Shown here one piece after another: positions 7,823 to 16,356 of a stretch of 64,000 bases of DNA. The DNA lies in contig NZ_AP023262.1 of the NCBI RefSeq assembly GCF_016756615.1, positions 124,001 to 188,000 on the forward strand, read 5' to 3'. The notes beneath the pieces were generated by a model, which ran no database searches, was not told the DNA's origin, and saw only the letters and a list, made by a program, of their open reading frames with translations. The position numbers and the translations under genes were made by a program. Position 1 is the first letter of the stretch. Each line of letters starts with the position of its first letter. Source of the stretch: Mesorhizobium sp. L-8-3 (lineage in GTDB: Bacteria; Pseudomonadota; Alphaproteobacteria; Rhizobiales; Rhizobiaceae).

Positions 7823-9274
7823 TCAGGCGACGTGCAGCTTCACGTATTCGAAGTCGCCCGGCTTGTTGTCGATGCCCACCTTCGGCGGCGCGATCCACCC
7901 CGCATATTTGCCGGGCTCGTAGACCGGCTTCATCAGCGACTGGATGAAGTCGCCGTCCGCGCGGGTCGGCAGCCATTCGTCCACCTTGGCATCGTACTCC
8001 GCCTTCGAAATGGGGTTTCCTTCCGGATCGAATGTGCCCGCGGCGAAGACGCCGATCTGGCGGTGGAACGCCTCATGCGGCAGCTTCATGCGGAAATCGA
8101 TGCCGGCCTTCTCGACGATCTTGTTCCAGCGGCCTACCCCGCCTTCGGCGTCACGGGTGTAGTCGTCGCGCAGCCGCATGTTGATCGCCGTGAGGGCGGG
8201 AACGTCCTTGCGCACGACACGACCCTCCTCGAGTACGCAGACGTGGTACGTATCGCCCTTGAGCTGGTGATCATCCTCGATCCTGTGCTCCATGTAGCGA
8301 CCCTTGATGCCGGCGTTGAAGGCATTGGCCGCGTTGGTCGAGACCTCCTGGCCGAACAGGTCCAGCGATAGCGTGTAGTGCAGATTCAGCTTCTTCTGGA
8401 TGGTGGGGAGGTCGATGACCCCCAAGTCGCGGATCCGGTTGATGTCGTACGGATCGGCAATGCCGTTCTCGTTCATCGCCTGACAGGTGCGCTCGATGGT
8501 TCTTCCCACGCCGGTCTCGCCGACGAACATGTGGTGCGCCTCTTCGGTCAGCATGAAGCGGCAAGTCCGCGACAATGGATCGAAGCCCGACTGCGCCAGG
8601 GACTCCAGCTGCATCTTGCCGTCGCGGTCGGTGAAATAGGTGAACATGAAGAAGGACAGCCAGTCAGGCGTTTCTTCGTTGAAGGCGCCCAACATGCGCG
8701 GTGCCTCCTCCGAGCCGGACGAGCGGCGCAGCAAATCGTCGGCTTCCTCGCGGCCATCCGCGCCGAAATACTTGTGCAACAGATAGACCATGGCCCACAG
8801 GTGCCGCCCTTCCTCCACATTCACCTGGAAAAGATTGCGCATGTCGTAGAGCGATGGGGCCGACAGCGCGAGAAACCGCTGCTGCTCGACGGACGCCGGC
8901 TCGGTGTCGCCCTGGATCACGATCAGGCGCTTGAGCATGTTGCGGTACTCGCCCGGCACCTCCTGCCAGGCCGGTTGTCCGGCATGCTCGCCGCAGGGAA
9001 TCCGGCGGTCTTCCATCTGCGGCGCCAGAAGTACGCCCCAGCGATATTCCGGCATCTTCACATAGTCGAACTTCGCCCACCCCTTGGGATCGACCGACAC
9101 GGCCGTGCGCAGATAGACAAGCGACTGCTGGAAATTGTCGGGGATCAGGTCGTTCCACCAGTTGATGTAGCCGGGATGCCACTTCTCGAGCGCCTTGAGC
9201 ACGCGCTTGTCCGAGGACAGGCCGACATTGTTCGGAATCTGGGTGTCGTAATTGACATTGATGAGGTCGAGCAT
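7823..9274 (-). CDS. boxB: Benzoyl-CoA 2,3-epoxidase oxygenase subunit BoxB
   Basis: BoxB is the diiron oxygenase that inserts one oxygen atom from O2 into the ring of benzoyl-CoA to form the 2,3-epoxide. The protein has 483 residues, the family length. Two carboxylate/histidine motifs that can hold the diiron site are visible: EEGRH at 154-158 and EEAHH at 244-248. It starts 21 bases after the boxC stop and precedes the small four-cysteine gene and boxA. Benzoyl-CoA binding and diiron chemistry are known for the family. The orthology call rests on full-length similarity and cluster context. Confidence 0.97.
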   Translation of the reverse strand: MLDLINVNYDTQIPNNVGLSSDKRVLKALEKWHPGYINWWNDLIPDNFQQSLVYLRTAVSVDPKGWAKFDYVKMPEYRWGVLLAPQMEDRRIPCGEHAGQPAWQEVPGEYRNMLKRLIVIQGDTEPASVEQQRFLALSAPSLYDMRNLFQVNVEEGRHLWAMVYLLHKYFGADGREEADDLLRRSSGSEEAPRMLGAFNEETPDWLSFFMFTYFTDRDGKMQLESLAQSGFDPLSRTCRFMLTEEAHHMFVGETGVGRTIERTCQAMNENGIADPYDINRIRDLGVIDLPTIQKKLNLHYTLSLDLFGQEVSTNAANAFNAGIKGRYMEHRIEDDHQLKGDTYHVCVLEEGRVVRKDVPALTAINMRLRDDYTRDAEGGVGRWNKIVEKAGIDFRMKLPHEAFHRQIGVFAAGTFDPEGNPISKAEYDAKVDEWLPTRADGDFIQSLMKPVYEPGKYAGWIAPPKVGIDNKPGDFEYVKLHVA

Positions 9275-9295
9275 CGCCTTGGTCCTTCTGAGAAA

Positions 9296-10954
9296 TCACA
9301 CGCGCTGCATGTTGTAGTCGCCACGCACGCCGGTGCCGTAGCGCTGCAGGGCCCCGTCCGGGCCGGTAGCGTTTGGCCTGTTGAATATCCAGTTCTGCCA
9401 GGCTGTCAGACGGCCGAAGATCCTGGTTTCCATGGTTTCCGGCCCGGCGAAGCGAAGGTTCGCCTCCATGCCCGTCATGGCGTCCGGGCTGAAGGAAGCG
9501 CGCTCCTCCATGAAAATGCGCACCTCGTCTTCCCAGTCGATGTCGTCGAAGGCGAAGGTAACGAGGCCAAGCTTTTCCGCCTTTTCCGCATCAAGGGCTT
9601 CCCCGACATGCCCCCTGAGCGCTTCGACGGCCTCCGGGTTGCCGAGGAAGCGGGTCTGCAGTCGGGTCAGGCCGTTGCCCATCGGGTACCTGCCGAAATT
9701 GGATTCCGTCAGCGTGACGGCGGCCAGCGGACGGTTGTCGCCCTCGAACTCGCCCTGCATCATATATGAGCGGTCCACCGCCCAGATGAGCTCGGCGAGC
9801 ACGCCCGCGAAGCACGAGCCGTGCTCGACGATCGCCACGAGGCTGCGCGAGGTCATGTCGACCCGCTTGAGCACCCGTTTCCAATAGGCCAGGATTTCGT
9901 TGACCAGCCAGTCGCCACCGTTGTCCAGCAGGAGCTTTTCGTGCGCGAGCACCGCGGCCGGATCGCCCTGGCTGCGGAATACCACGAGACCGAGTTCCAT
10001 CTCGTTGAGGCGCAAATGGAGGATCGCGTCGTCAAGCTCGCGCGCCAGGCGCAGCAGATAGCTCTGGTCTCCCAGGGCATGCAGCGTCTCGACGCTCGTC
10101 GGCGCATCGCCATCCGGACCGGACAATGTGACCGTTGCCCGCCTGCCGGCACGGTCGATCGCGACCTCAACCAGCGAGTAGGTCACCGAGCCGTCGTCAC
10201 CGAAGGTGCGCGAAAGCGGTCCCAGCTTGATGCCCGTACCCGTCACCTTGCCGGATGCGGCGGCGAACTCCTTCGCCCGCTCCTTGACGATCTCGTCGAA
10301 TTTAGCGTTGGAAACCACTTCGTCCACCAGGCGCCAGTCCACGGCGCGCTTTCCCTTGACCCCCTCCTCGATCGAGCAGAAGACGTCGGCGAGGTCCCTG
10401 CGCACCTTGCGCTTGTCGGTGACGCGGGTCAGACCGCCGGTGCCCGGCAGCACCGCGAGCAGCGGCACTTCCGGCAGCGCCACCGCGGATGTGTTGTCGT
10501 CGGTCAGCATGATGTGATTGCAGGCGAGGGCCAGCTCGTAGCCGCCGCCCGCGCAGGCACCCTTGATGGCCGCGATATACTTCTGACGGGAATCGGCTTC
10601 AGCAGCCTCGTAGGTGTTGCGGGTCTCGTTGGTGAACTTGCAGAAATTCACCTTGTGCGCGTGGCTTGCCCCGCCGAGCATGCGGATGTTCGCGCCAGCG
10701 CAGAAGACCCGGTCCTTACCGGACCGTAGAACCACAACTTTGATTTCCGGATGCTCGAACCGCATCCGCTGAACGAGGTCGGCGAGTTCGATGTCGACCC
10801 CGAGATCGTAGGAATTCAGCTTGAGCTGGTACCCCTCGAACAGGCCGGCATTCTCGTCGACGTCCATATAGACGGTTGCGACATCGCCGTCATATTCGGC
10901 GCGCCAGTGACGGTATTTGGATGGATCGGTCTGAAAGTCGATGATCTTGCTCAT
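9296..10954 (-). CDS. boxC: 2,3-epoxybenzoyl-CoA dihydrolase BoxC
   Basis: BoxC hydrolytically opens the ring of 2,3-epoxybenzoyl-CoA to 3,4-dehydroadipyl-CoA semialdehyde and formate. It is a long crotonase-superfamily protein (552 residues). The first crotonase half shows VFCAGANIRML and GACAGGGYELALACN, which form the oxyanion hole and CoA pocket. The start is placed at the ATG at 10954, which begins MSKIIDF and has a GGGAG ribosome-binding site; an in-frame start at 11038 would add 28 unsupported residues and overlap the TGCA-repeat promoter. It is the first gene of the boxC-boxB-boxA unit, under a promoter region (10955-11124) with two candidate BoxR sites. Confidence 0.97.
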   Translation of the reverse strand: MSKIIDFQTDPSKYRHWRAEYDGDVATVYMDVDENAGLFEGYQLKLNSYDLGVDIELADLVQRMRFEHPEIKVVVLRSGKDRVFCAGANIRMLGGASHAHKVNFCKFTNETRNTYEAAEADSRQKYIAAIKGACAGGGYELALACNHIMLTDDNTSAVALPEVPLLAVLPGTGGLTRVTDKRKVRRDLADVFCSIEEGVKGKRAVDWRLVDEVVSNAKFDEIVKERAKEFAAASGKVTGTGIKLGPLSRTFGDDGSVTYSLVEVAIDRAGRRATVTLSGPDGDAPTSVETLHALGDQSYLLRLARELDDAILHLRLNEMELGLVVFRSQGDPAAVLAHEKLLLDNGGDWLVNEILAYWKRVLKRVDMTSRSLVAIVEHGSCFAGVLAELIWAVDRSYMMQGEFEGDNRPLAAVTLTESNFGRYPMGNGLTRLQTRFLGNPEAVEALRGHVGEALDAEKAEKLGLVTFAFDDIDWEDEVRIFMEERASFSPDAMTGMEANLRFAGPETMETRIFGRLTAWQNWIFNRPNATGPDGALQRYGTGVRGDYNMQRV

Positions 10955-11033
10955 ATGCGCTCCCTCGAACAGGCCCTCCATCTTCTGACCGATGCACGAT
11001 AGTGCCGCAGCAAGCCGAGGTAAAGCCAAATAT

Positions 11034-11050
11034 TGCAATTTTTTGCATAT
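11034..11050. promoter_or_regulatory. TGCA direct repeat in boxC promoter
   Basis: TGCAATTTTTTGCATAT has two TGCA units ten bases apart joined by a T-tract. Nearly the same 17-mer occurs at 16081-16097 upstream of the DUF4863-led box operon. TGCA direct repeats are a reported feature of BzdR operators. It lies 80 bases upstream of the boxC start. Confidence 0.5.
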
Positions 11051-11107
11051 TTTTCGCCATTTTGGCCGCCATGTGGTTTGACCCTCCAGCCAACCAATGC
11101 CGGTATA

Positions 11108-11123
11108 TGCATTATATTACATA
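11108..11123 (-). promoter_or_regulatory. Candidate BoxR operator, copy 3
   Basis: The minus strand reads TATGTAATATAATGCA, matching TRTGnnnTATAATGCA. It is the only one of the four copies in this orientation. It lies between the DUF309 stop and boxC, 154 bases upstream of boxC. Confidence 0.55.
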
Positions 11124-11124
11124 T

Positions 11125-11565
11125 TTATGAAGCAATTCGCTCACGAAGAGCCATAACGTCGTCATTCGACAAGCCCATCAGGCAGTCGGAACGATGGAGA
11201 AATGCCTCAGCCAGAGCCGAGTCGGCCAGAGCCAGGATACGCTCCGCAGCCGCCGGCCGGTCCATCGCGCGCTTCAGGCCGGCATTTGCGAGCTGGATGA
11301 TCCCACGTAACAGATGGCGTTCAGCGCTTGCCTGCGGAAGGCACATCCAGACCGCCTCCCATAGCTCATGGGCCTCCCAGTAGTAACCGGTCTCGTAAAA
11401 TTCCAAACCACCACGGAACGCGCGGCTTGCTGCGATGTCGGCGATCGAGCAGCTCTCGGAAAGCCCCTCTTTGTAGACCTCGAACGCGGTTTCGCCCGGC
11501 CGCTCGCCACGACCGGGAATGTAGGCAACTGCGGGGTAGGCATCTCCCGCGTGCGTCATCGTCAC
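11125..11565 (-). CDS. DUF309 family protein in box cluster
   Basis: The 146-residue protein carries the DUF309 signature GLEFYETGYYWEAHELWEAVW-type helix pair in its middle and is otherwise helical and soluble. No enzymatic role is established for DUF309. Its GTG start at 11565 overlaps the boxD stop as GTGA, so it is translated with boxD; the ATG at 11559 is an alternative. It is the last gene of DUF4863-ligase-hydrolase-boxD-DUF309. Genes of this family have been noted within box clusters of other proteobacteria, so it may have an accessory role in benzoyl-CoA metabolism, which is inference. Confidence 0.85.
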   Translation of the reverse strand: MTMTHAGDAYPAVAYIPGRGERPGETAFEVYKEGLSESCSIADIAASRAFRGGLEFYETGYYWEAHELWEAVWMCLPQASAERHLLRGIIQLANAGLKRAMDRPAAAERILALADSALAEAFLHRSDCLMGLSNDDVMALRERIAS

Positions 11566-13115
11566 AGAGCCTGTTCTGCCGCATGTTCAGCGATCGTCGC
11601 CAGCATCCGGGGACCGCCCTGAACGGCGCTGCGCTGCATGTGGAACCGCAATCCGCGCAGGCCGCCGAGTTCCTCGCCTCCGCCGGCGCGCCCCGGCCCA
11701 CCGTGCACGCATTGCGGCATGACGATCGCATGCCCGGTATGCGCCTTGCCGACCTCGCCGTCGACAAGCATGAGGCGCCCGTGCCAGGGACCGAGTTCGG
11801 CGACCGCCCGGGCTTGCACTCCGGCATCCTCGGAGAAGAGGCTCAGCGCCAGCGAGCCCTCCGCCTTCGTGGCCAGCACGATTGCCTCTGTGAGGTCGCG
11901 ATAGGCAAGTACCGTTGCGCAGGGGCCGAAGACTTCGAGTTCGTGCACGGCGCTGCCGGAAGCCGGCTCGGCGCAGCGAAGCAGGGTCGGCGCCACGAAA
12001 CCGGAACTCTCGGCCACGTCCGGGAGGACTGCTTGGGCGACGACCTTCGTCTCGGCGGAAAGCCGGTCGATGTTGCGCAACGCCTCCTCGCGCTGCGCAA
12101 CATTGATCAGCGGACCCACGCGCGTGCTTTCGTCCGCGGGGTCGCCGACCCTGAGTACCGAGACCATTGCCGCCAGTGCGCCGGTGAACTCCTGCTCTAT
12201 CTCCGCCGGCACGAGGATGCGGCGGATGTTGGTGCAAAGCTGGCCCGCCTTGACGGACAGCGCCTTGACCGCTTCGCGCAGCGCGAGATCGAACACCGCT
12301 TGCCCAGGCTTGACATCCGGCCCGAGGATCGTCGCATTGACACTGTCTGCCTCGACCGTCAGCCGCGGTGCGGCGGCCATGCCGGCCACCTGGATCCGCA
12401 GCACCATCGCCGTCGCGGATGAGCCGGTGAAAGCGACCGAATCCATTGGCCCGAGCGCTTCGACCAGCCCCTCTCCACTGCCGCAGACCAGCGACAAAAC
12501 CCCATCCGGCACCACGCGGGCGGCCACGACGTCGCGAACCATTGCCTCCGACAGCAGCGCCGTCGCCACCGCCGGCTTTGCCAGGCTCGGCACGCCGGCA
12601 AGGGTGGCTTGGGCGACCTTCTCCCACATGCCCCATGATGGAAAATTGAACGCATTGATCTGCACGGACACGCCGGGACGGGTCGCCCAGACGTGGCGCG
12701 CGAAGAAGACCGGATCTCGGGCAAGCTGTTCCTGACCTGGTTCGAGGATCCGGGTTGTGTCGCCGAGAAGCTGCCCCAGGCGCGCATAGGTCTTCAGCGT
12801 GAAGATGCCGCCGTCGATATCCACCGACGCATCCGCCGCGGTGTTGCCGGAATTCTCCCGTGCAATCGCCCCGTACTCATCACGTCTGGCCTGCAGCGCA
12901 TCGGCCACGGCCTTCAACAGGGCGCCGCGTTGCGCAAAGGTCATGGCACGCAGGGCCGCGCCCCCTTTTTCCCGCGCATGGTCGAGCGCCCCCCGGATAT
13001 CGAGACCCGTCGCGTCGGCGCGAGCGATCTCCACCCCGGTTGTGGCATTCACCAGCGGGCGACCAGCGCCGGTGCCCGACTGCCACCTGCCCGCAAGATA
13101 GCTTTGGAGCCTCAT
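11562..13115 (-). CDS. boxD: 3,4-dehydroadipyl-CoA semialdehyde dehydrogenase BoxD
   Basis: BoxD oxidises 3,4-dehydroadipyl-CoA semialdehyde, the BoxC product, to 3,4-dehydroadipyl-CoA with NADP+. The 517-residue aldehyde dehydrogenase has the expected active-site residues: Asn157 in QINAFNFPSW, Glu255 in LTVEADSVN and the nucleophile Cys294 in AGQLCTNIRR. Its ATG overlaps the hydrolase stop (ATGA) and its stop overlaps the DUF309 start, so the three are translationally coupled. The atypical ALDH sequence and the box context support BoxD over a generic aldehyde dehydrogenase. Confidence 0.94.
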   Translation of the reverse strand: MRLQSYLAGRWQSGTGAGRPLVNATTGVEIARADATGLDIRGALDHAREKGGAALRAMTFAQRGALLKAVADALQARRDEYGAIARENSGNTAADASVDIDGGIFTLKTYARLGQLLGDTTRILEPGQEQLARDPVFFARHVWATRPGVSVQINAFNFPSWGMWEKVAQATLAGVPSLAKPAVATALLSEAMVRDVVAARVVPDGVLSLVCGSGEGLVEALGPMDSVAFTGSSATAMVLRIQVAGMAAAPRLTVEADSVNATILGPDVKPGQAVFDLALREAVKALSVKAGQLCTNIRRILVPAEIEQEFTGALAAMVSVLRVGDPADESTRVGPLINVAQREEALRNIDRLSAETKVVAQAVLPDVAESSGFVAPTLLRCAEPASGSAVHELEVFGPCATVLAYRDLTEAIVLATKAEGSLALSLFSEDAGVQARAVAELGPWHGRLMLVDGEVGKAHTGHAIVMPQCVHGGPGRAGGGEELGGLRGLRFHMQRSAVQGGPRMLATIAEHAAEQAL

Positions 13116-13936
13116 GCGACCACTACCTCGGCGGCTTCGATCCTGACCAGCCGAGCGGCGAATTCGCGCACCGCCTCGATTGTCCGCTCAGGCTGATCGA
13201 ATTGCGGCGAATGCCGGCAGTCTTCGAGAAGGACCACGTCCACCGGAGCGTAGCTGCGGTTCTCGATCTCTTCGATCTGGGCGACGGTTCCGTACTGGTC
13301 GTGCTCGCCTTGGATCACCAGCACCGGGACGCGCAGGTAATCGATCACATCGGCGACATTCCAGGACACGAAGCCGGGATCGAGCCATGCATCGTTCCAC
13401 CCGCGGAAGGTCGCCTCGGGATCGCGGTGATGCCTGGCCATGCGCTGCCTGAGATCGGTCGTCGCGAAGGCTTCCTTGGCCTTGGCGATCTCGGCCAGCC
13501 CCATGGGTTCGGTGAAGAAATGCGGCGCCATCAGAACCGCCCCGCGTATCCTGAAATCGCCCACGCTACCTGCATGGATCGCGGCGATCGTCGCTCCGTC
13601 CGAATGCCCGAGAAGGATGTAGTTCCGGGCGCCGATCGCATCGAGGACAGCGGGAAGCACGTCGATCGCTTCCCGCGTCATATAGTCTGGCGGGCGTGGC
13701 AGCTCGGCCGGATCCGACTGGCCGTACCCGGCTCGGGAATAGGCAAACACCGGCAGACCCGTCGCGTCGGCGATCTGGCCCGGAAAGCCGCGCCACAGCG
13801 ACAGGCAGCCGAGCCCCTCATGCAGCATCACGATGACTGGCGCATCTTCCGCGGATTCGCGCCACCAGGCGGCCCATTCTAAAGATTTTCCCCCGGCGAC
13901 CAGCCGTCCCGAACTCTCCGTGCGGCTCACCGCCAT
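13112..13936 (-). CDS. Alpha/beta hydrolase of the box cluster
   Basis: This is a 274-residue alpha/beta-hydrolase. The nucleophile Ser112 lies in LLGHSDGATIAAI, the acid is probably the Asp of GEHDQYG, and the base the His of DCRHSPQF. Box clusters commonly encode such a hydrolase; it has been proposed to hydrolyse a lactone or a side product of ring opening, but the reaction is not firmly known. Its ATG overlaps the ligase stop by one base (TGATG). It is expressed with benzoate-CoA ligase and boxD. Confidence 0.85.
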   Translation of the reverse strand: MAVSRTESSGRLVAGGKSLEWAAWWRESAEDAPVIVMLHEGLGCLSLWRGFPGQIADATGLPVFAYSRAGYGQSDPAELPRPPDYMTREAIDVLPAVLDAIGARNYILLGHSDGATIAAIHAGSVGDFRIRGAVLMAPHFFTEPMGLAEIAKAKEAFATTDLRQRMARHHRDPEATFRGWNDAWLDPGFVSWNVADVIDYLRVPVLVIQGEHDQYGTVAQIEEIENRSYAPVDVVLLEDCRHSPQFDQPERTIEAVREFAARLVRIEAAEVVVA

Positions 13937-15474
13937 CAGGCCAACTCCCTTTCACGCAGCTTGAAGCGCTGGATCTTGCCGGTCGCGGTCTTGGGGAGTT
14001 GATCGACCAACTCGATCCAGCGCGGATATTTCCACTTGCCGATCTTGTCCTTGACGAACTCCTTGAGTTCGCCGACGACCGCCGGGTCGACCCCGCCCTT
14101 GAGAACAATGTAGGCGGCCGGCTTTGTCAGCCCGTCGTCGTCTTCCCTCGCCACCACCGCGGCCTCCAGCACCGCCGGGTGCTCCACAAGCGCCTGTTCG
14201 ACTTCGAAAGGCGACAGCCAGATGCCGGAAACCTTGAACATGTCGTCGGCGCGACCGCAGTAGACGTAGCGGCCGTCCACGGTCCGTTCATACTTGTCGC
14301 CGGTCCGGGTCCAGTATCCGGCAAACGTCCATCTCGATTTGTCGCGGCGGTTCCAGTAGCCGTCCGCGCTGGACGGTCCGCGCACGAGAAGCTCGCCGAC
14401 CTCGCCGTCGGCCACATCCTCATCGTGCTCATCTACGAGGCGCACCTCGTAGCCGGGAACAGGCGTGCCGGACGTTCCGTAGACGACTTCGCCGGGCCGG
14501 TTGGAGAGGAAGATGTGCAGCATCTCCGTGGAACCGACGCCGTCGATGATCTCCGCGTTCCAGATCTTCTGCCAGCGTTCGCCGATCTCGCGCGGCAGCG
14601 CCTCGCCGGCGGAGAGGCAGAGCCTCACGCAGTGATCAGGCGCCTCGGCCAGCTTCTCCTGCAGCGCGACAAGCGCGGCATAGAGGGTCGGAACGCCGCA
14701 ATAGATGGTCGGGCGCTCATGCGCCATGATGGCCAGGACAGCATCGGGCGTCGGGCGTCCACCGTAGAGCACCGTGGTCGCCCCTGCAGCCATAGGAAAG
14801 GACATCGCGTTGCCAAGCCCATAGGCGAAGAACATCTTCGCCGCGGAGAAGACCACGTCGTCCTCCCGCACCCCGAGCACCCGCGCCCCGAACGTGTCGG
14901 CGGTCGCCTTCAGGCTGGAATGGACGTGGCGCACGCCCTTCGGGGCACCGGTGGATCCGGACGAATAAAGCCAGAACGCCTGTTCGTCTCCGACCGTGTC
15001 GACCGCGTCCTCACACGAAGCGTCCCTGACGAAATCGAGATAGCTTTGCGCCCCTTCCGGGGATGCTCCGATCACCACCACCTTGCGCAGGAAACGGCTG
15101 CCTTCGATCGCGGGCCTGACCGTCTCCCACAGCGGCGCCGAGACGACCAGCACGGAGGCGCGGGAATCGCTCAATATCGACTGGTAGACCGACGCCGACA
15201 GAAGCGTATTGAGAGCAACAGGAACCACGCCGGCCTTGAGCGCGCCCCAGAAAATCACCGGGAACTCGATCTGATCCAGCACCAGCATCGCGAGGCGCTC
15301 CTCGCGTCGCACGCCGCTGCGGGAGAGCGCGCCCGCAAACCGCGATGTCTGCTCGGCCAGTTCGCCATAGGTGATCGACCGTTTCGCGCCGTCGGCTTCG
15401 CGGAAGGCGACCTTTCCGGCCCGACCCTCGGCGCCATGACGATCAACGAAGTAGATCGCCGCGTTTTCGTTCAT
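13936..15474 (-). CDS. bclA: Benzoate-CoA ligase
   Basis: The enzyme activates benzoate to benzoyl-CoA with ATP and CoA, the entry step of the box pathway. It is a 512-residue adenylate-forming enzyme with the P-loop-like SSGSTGAPKGVRH, the core motif VGSTEMLHIFLSN, the RTGDKYE hinge region and the C-terminal catalytic Lys in TATGKIQRFKLR. The start is placed at the ATG at 15474 (MNENAAIYFVD), which has GGGAGGGAAAG upstream; a longer reading frame to 15729 adds unrelated sequence overlapping DUF4863. Similarity to benzoate-CoA ligases and the box context support the substrate, though 2-aminobenzoate or a substituted benzoate cannot be excluded. Confidence 0.93.
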   Translation of the reverse strand: MNENAAIYFVDRHGAEGRAGKVAFREADGAKRSITYGELAEQTSRFAGALSRSGVRREERLAMLVLDQIEFPVIFWGALKAGVVPVALNTLLSASVYQSILSDSRASVLVVSAPLWETVRPAIEGSRFLRKVVVIGASPEGAQSYLDFVRDASCEDAVDTVGDEQAFWLYSSGSTGAPKGVRHVHSSLKATADTFGARVLGVREDDVVFSAAKMFFAYGLGNAMSFPMAAGATTVLYGGRPTPDAVLAIMAHERPTIYCGVPTLYAALVALQEKLAEAPDHCVRLCLSAGEALPREIGERWQKIWNAEIIDGVGSTEMLHIFLSNRPGEVVYGTSGTPVPGYEVRLVDEHDEDVADGEVGELLVRGPSSADGYWNRRDKSRWTFAGYWTRTGDKYERTVDGRYVYCGRADDMFKVSGIWLSPFEVEQALVEHPAVLEAAVVAREDDDGLTKPAAYIVLKGGVDPAVVGELKEFVKDKIGKWKYPRWIELVDQLPKTATGKIQRFKLRERELA

Positions 15475-15526
15475 CTTTCCCTCCCAGTATCCAGCCTGTC
15501 CGACTCTGACGGTCGATGTGGGGCTG

Positions 15527-15994
15527 TCAGTGGCCGGTGAATTCGATCGCGCCGTTCGGCAGCAGATAGAGCACATAGGCATCGCCGCCCGAGACGGTCG
15601 GATGGTGATCCGAACCCGGCCCGTAGACGTACCACCCTTCCGTGAAGGCATCGAAGGTCGGGACGCCTGATATTCCCAACACCGCGCCGATTTCGCCGTT
15701 GGGATGGATGTGATGGGGTCCCCGCACATCCTTCATGCGCACCACATCGACGCTGAAATCGCCAGCCGACTGGCCGGGCTTGACGGCCCTGCCGAACTTG
15801 ATGCCGCCGGCTTCCCGGGACATCAGCCAGCCATTCTCCTCACCCTCTTCGCAGAGTGCCCTGAGTTCCGCGAAGACCGGCGCGTCGACGGGATATGTCC
15901 GGTTGAGGAAGCCGGCCAGCGAAGCGTCGAGCGGCCTGCCGGCAATCGTGCCGGCGATTTCGCCGACCAGCTCATTGAAACGCTCTCGCGACAT
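15527..15994 (-). CDS. DUF4863 family protein (4-hydroxylaminobenzoate lyase-like)
   Basis: This 155-residue protein belongs to DUF4863, the family that includes 4-hydroxylaminobenzoate lyase (PnbB-type). A cupin-like metal-binding stretch, GPHHIHPNGEIGAV, and further conserved His/Asp residues (GSDHHPT) are visible. The start is the ATG at 15994 (MSRERFNEL) with a GGGAGGAG site; an upstream in-frame extension runs into the promoter. It is the first gene of the operon leading to benzoate-CoA ligase and boxD, with two candidate BoxR sites upstream. Lyase activity is known only for some family members; in a box cluster it may handle a substituted benzoate or have another role. Confidence 0.85.
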   Translation of the reverse strand: MSRERFNELVGEIAGTIAGRPLDASLAGFLNRTYPVDAPVFAELRALCEEGEENGWLMSREAGGIKFGRAVKPGQSAGDFSVDVVRMKDVRGPHHIHPNGEIGAVLGISGVPTFDAFTEGWYVYGPGSDHHPTVSGGDAYVLYLLPNGAIEFTGH

Positions 15995-16026
15995 GAAACT
16001 CCTCCCGGATCCATAATTCTCCCGAC

Positions 16027-16042
16027 TGTGTGTTATAATGCA
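16027..16042 (+). promoter_or_regulatory. Candidate BoxR operator, copy 4
   Basis: TGTGTGTTATAATGCA matches TRTGnnnTATAATGCA and lies 32 bases upstream of the DUF4863 ATG. On the minus strand it reads as a possible -10 box (TATAAC) for that gene, so a bound repressor would block initiation. Regulation is inferred. Confidence 0.55.
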
Positions 16043-16080
16043 TAAATCGATGACGCAAGCAACAACGATGGTATGGCAGA

Positions 16081-16097
16081 TGCATTTTTTTGCACAT
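16081..16097. promoter_or_regulatory. TGCA direct repeat in DUF4863 promoter
   Basis: TGCATTTTTTTGCACAT differs at only two positions from the 17-mer at 11034-11050 in the boxC promoter. Two TGCA units are ten bases apart, about one helical turn. It is a likely second BoxR contact site. Confidence 0.5.
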
Positions 16098-16356
16098 GCC
16101 TGCAGGGCAAGCCGCATGCGCTGCCGGAGGCCGCCATCCAGGGGAGCACCAAATTGTGTGGGGTTGCGGACCGTTTCGGCGTTCAGCGCAGAACCGACCG
16201 GAAGCACATCCTTCAAAAGTCGACGGTGACGCCGCCGATCCGCAGCAACTCGCTCCGCTCAGGCGCGCGCATGAGCGCATCGTCGAGGAAAGCGCGTCCT
16301 TGCGCGTCCAAATGGCCGCGCAAGGACGCTCCAAGGCAAGCGACCGACGCAGCGGC

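Larger units (their letters stand above)
15995..16356. other. Non-coding promoter region of the DUF4863-led box operon
   Basis: These 362 bases between the MFS gene stop and DUF4863 hold no convincing gene. The half next to DUF4863 is AT-rich and carries the candidate BoxR operator (16027-16042) and the TGCA direct repeat (16081-16097). The rest shows no recognised structure. Confidence 0.6.
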
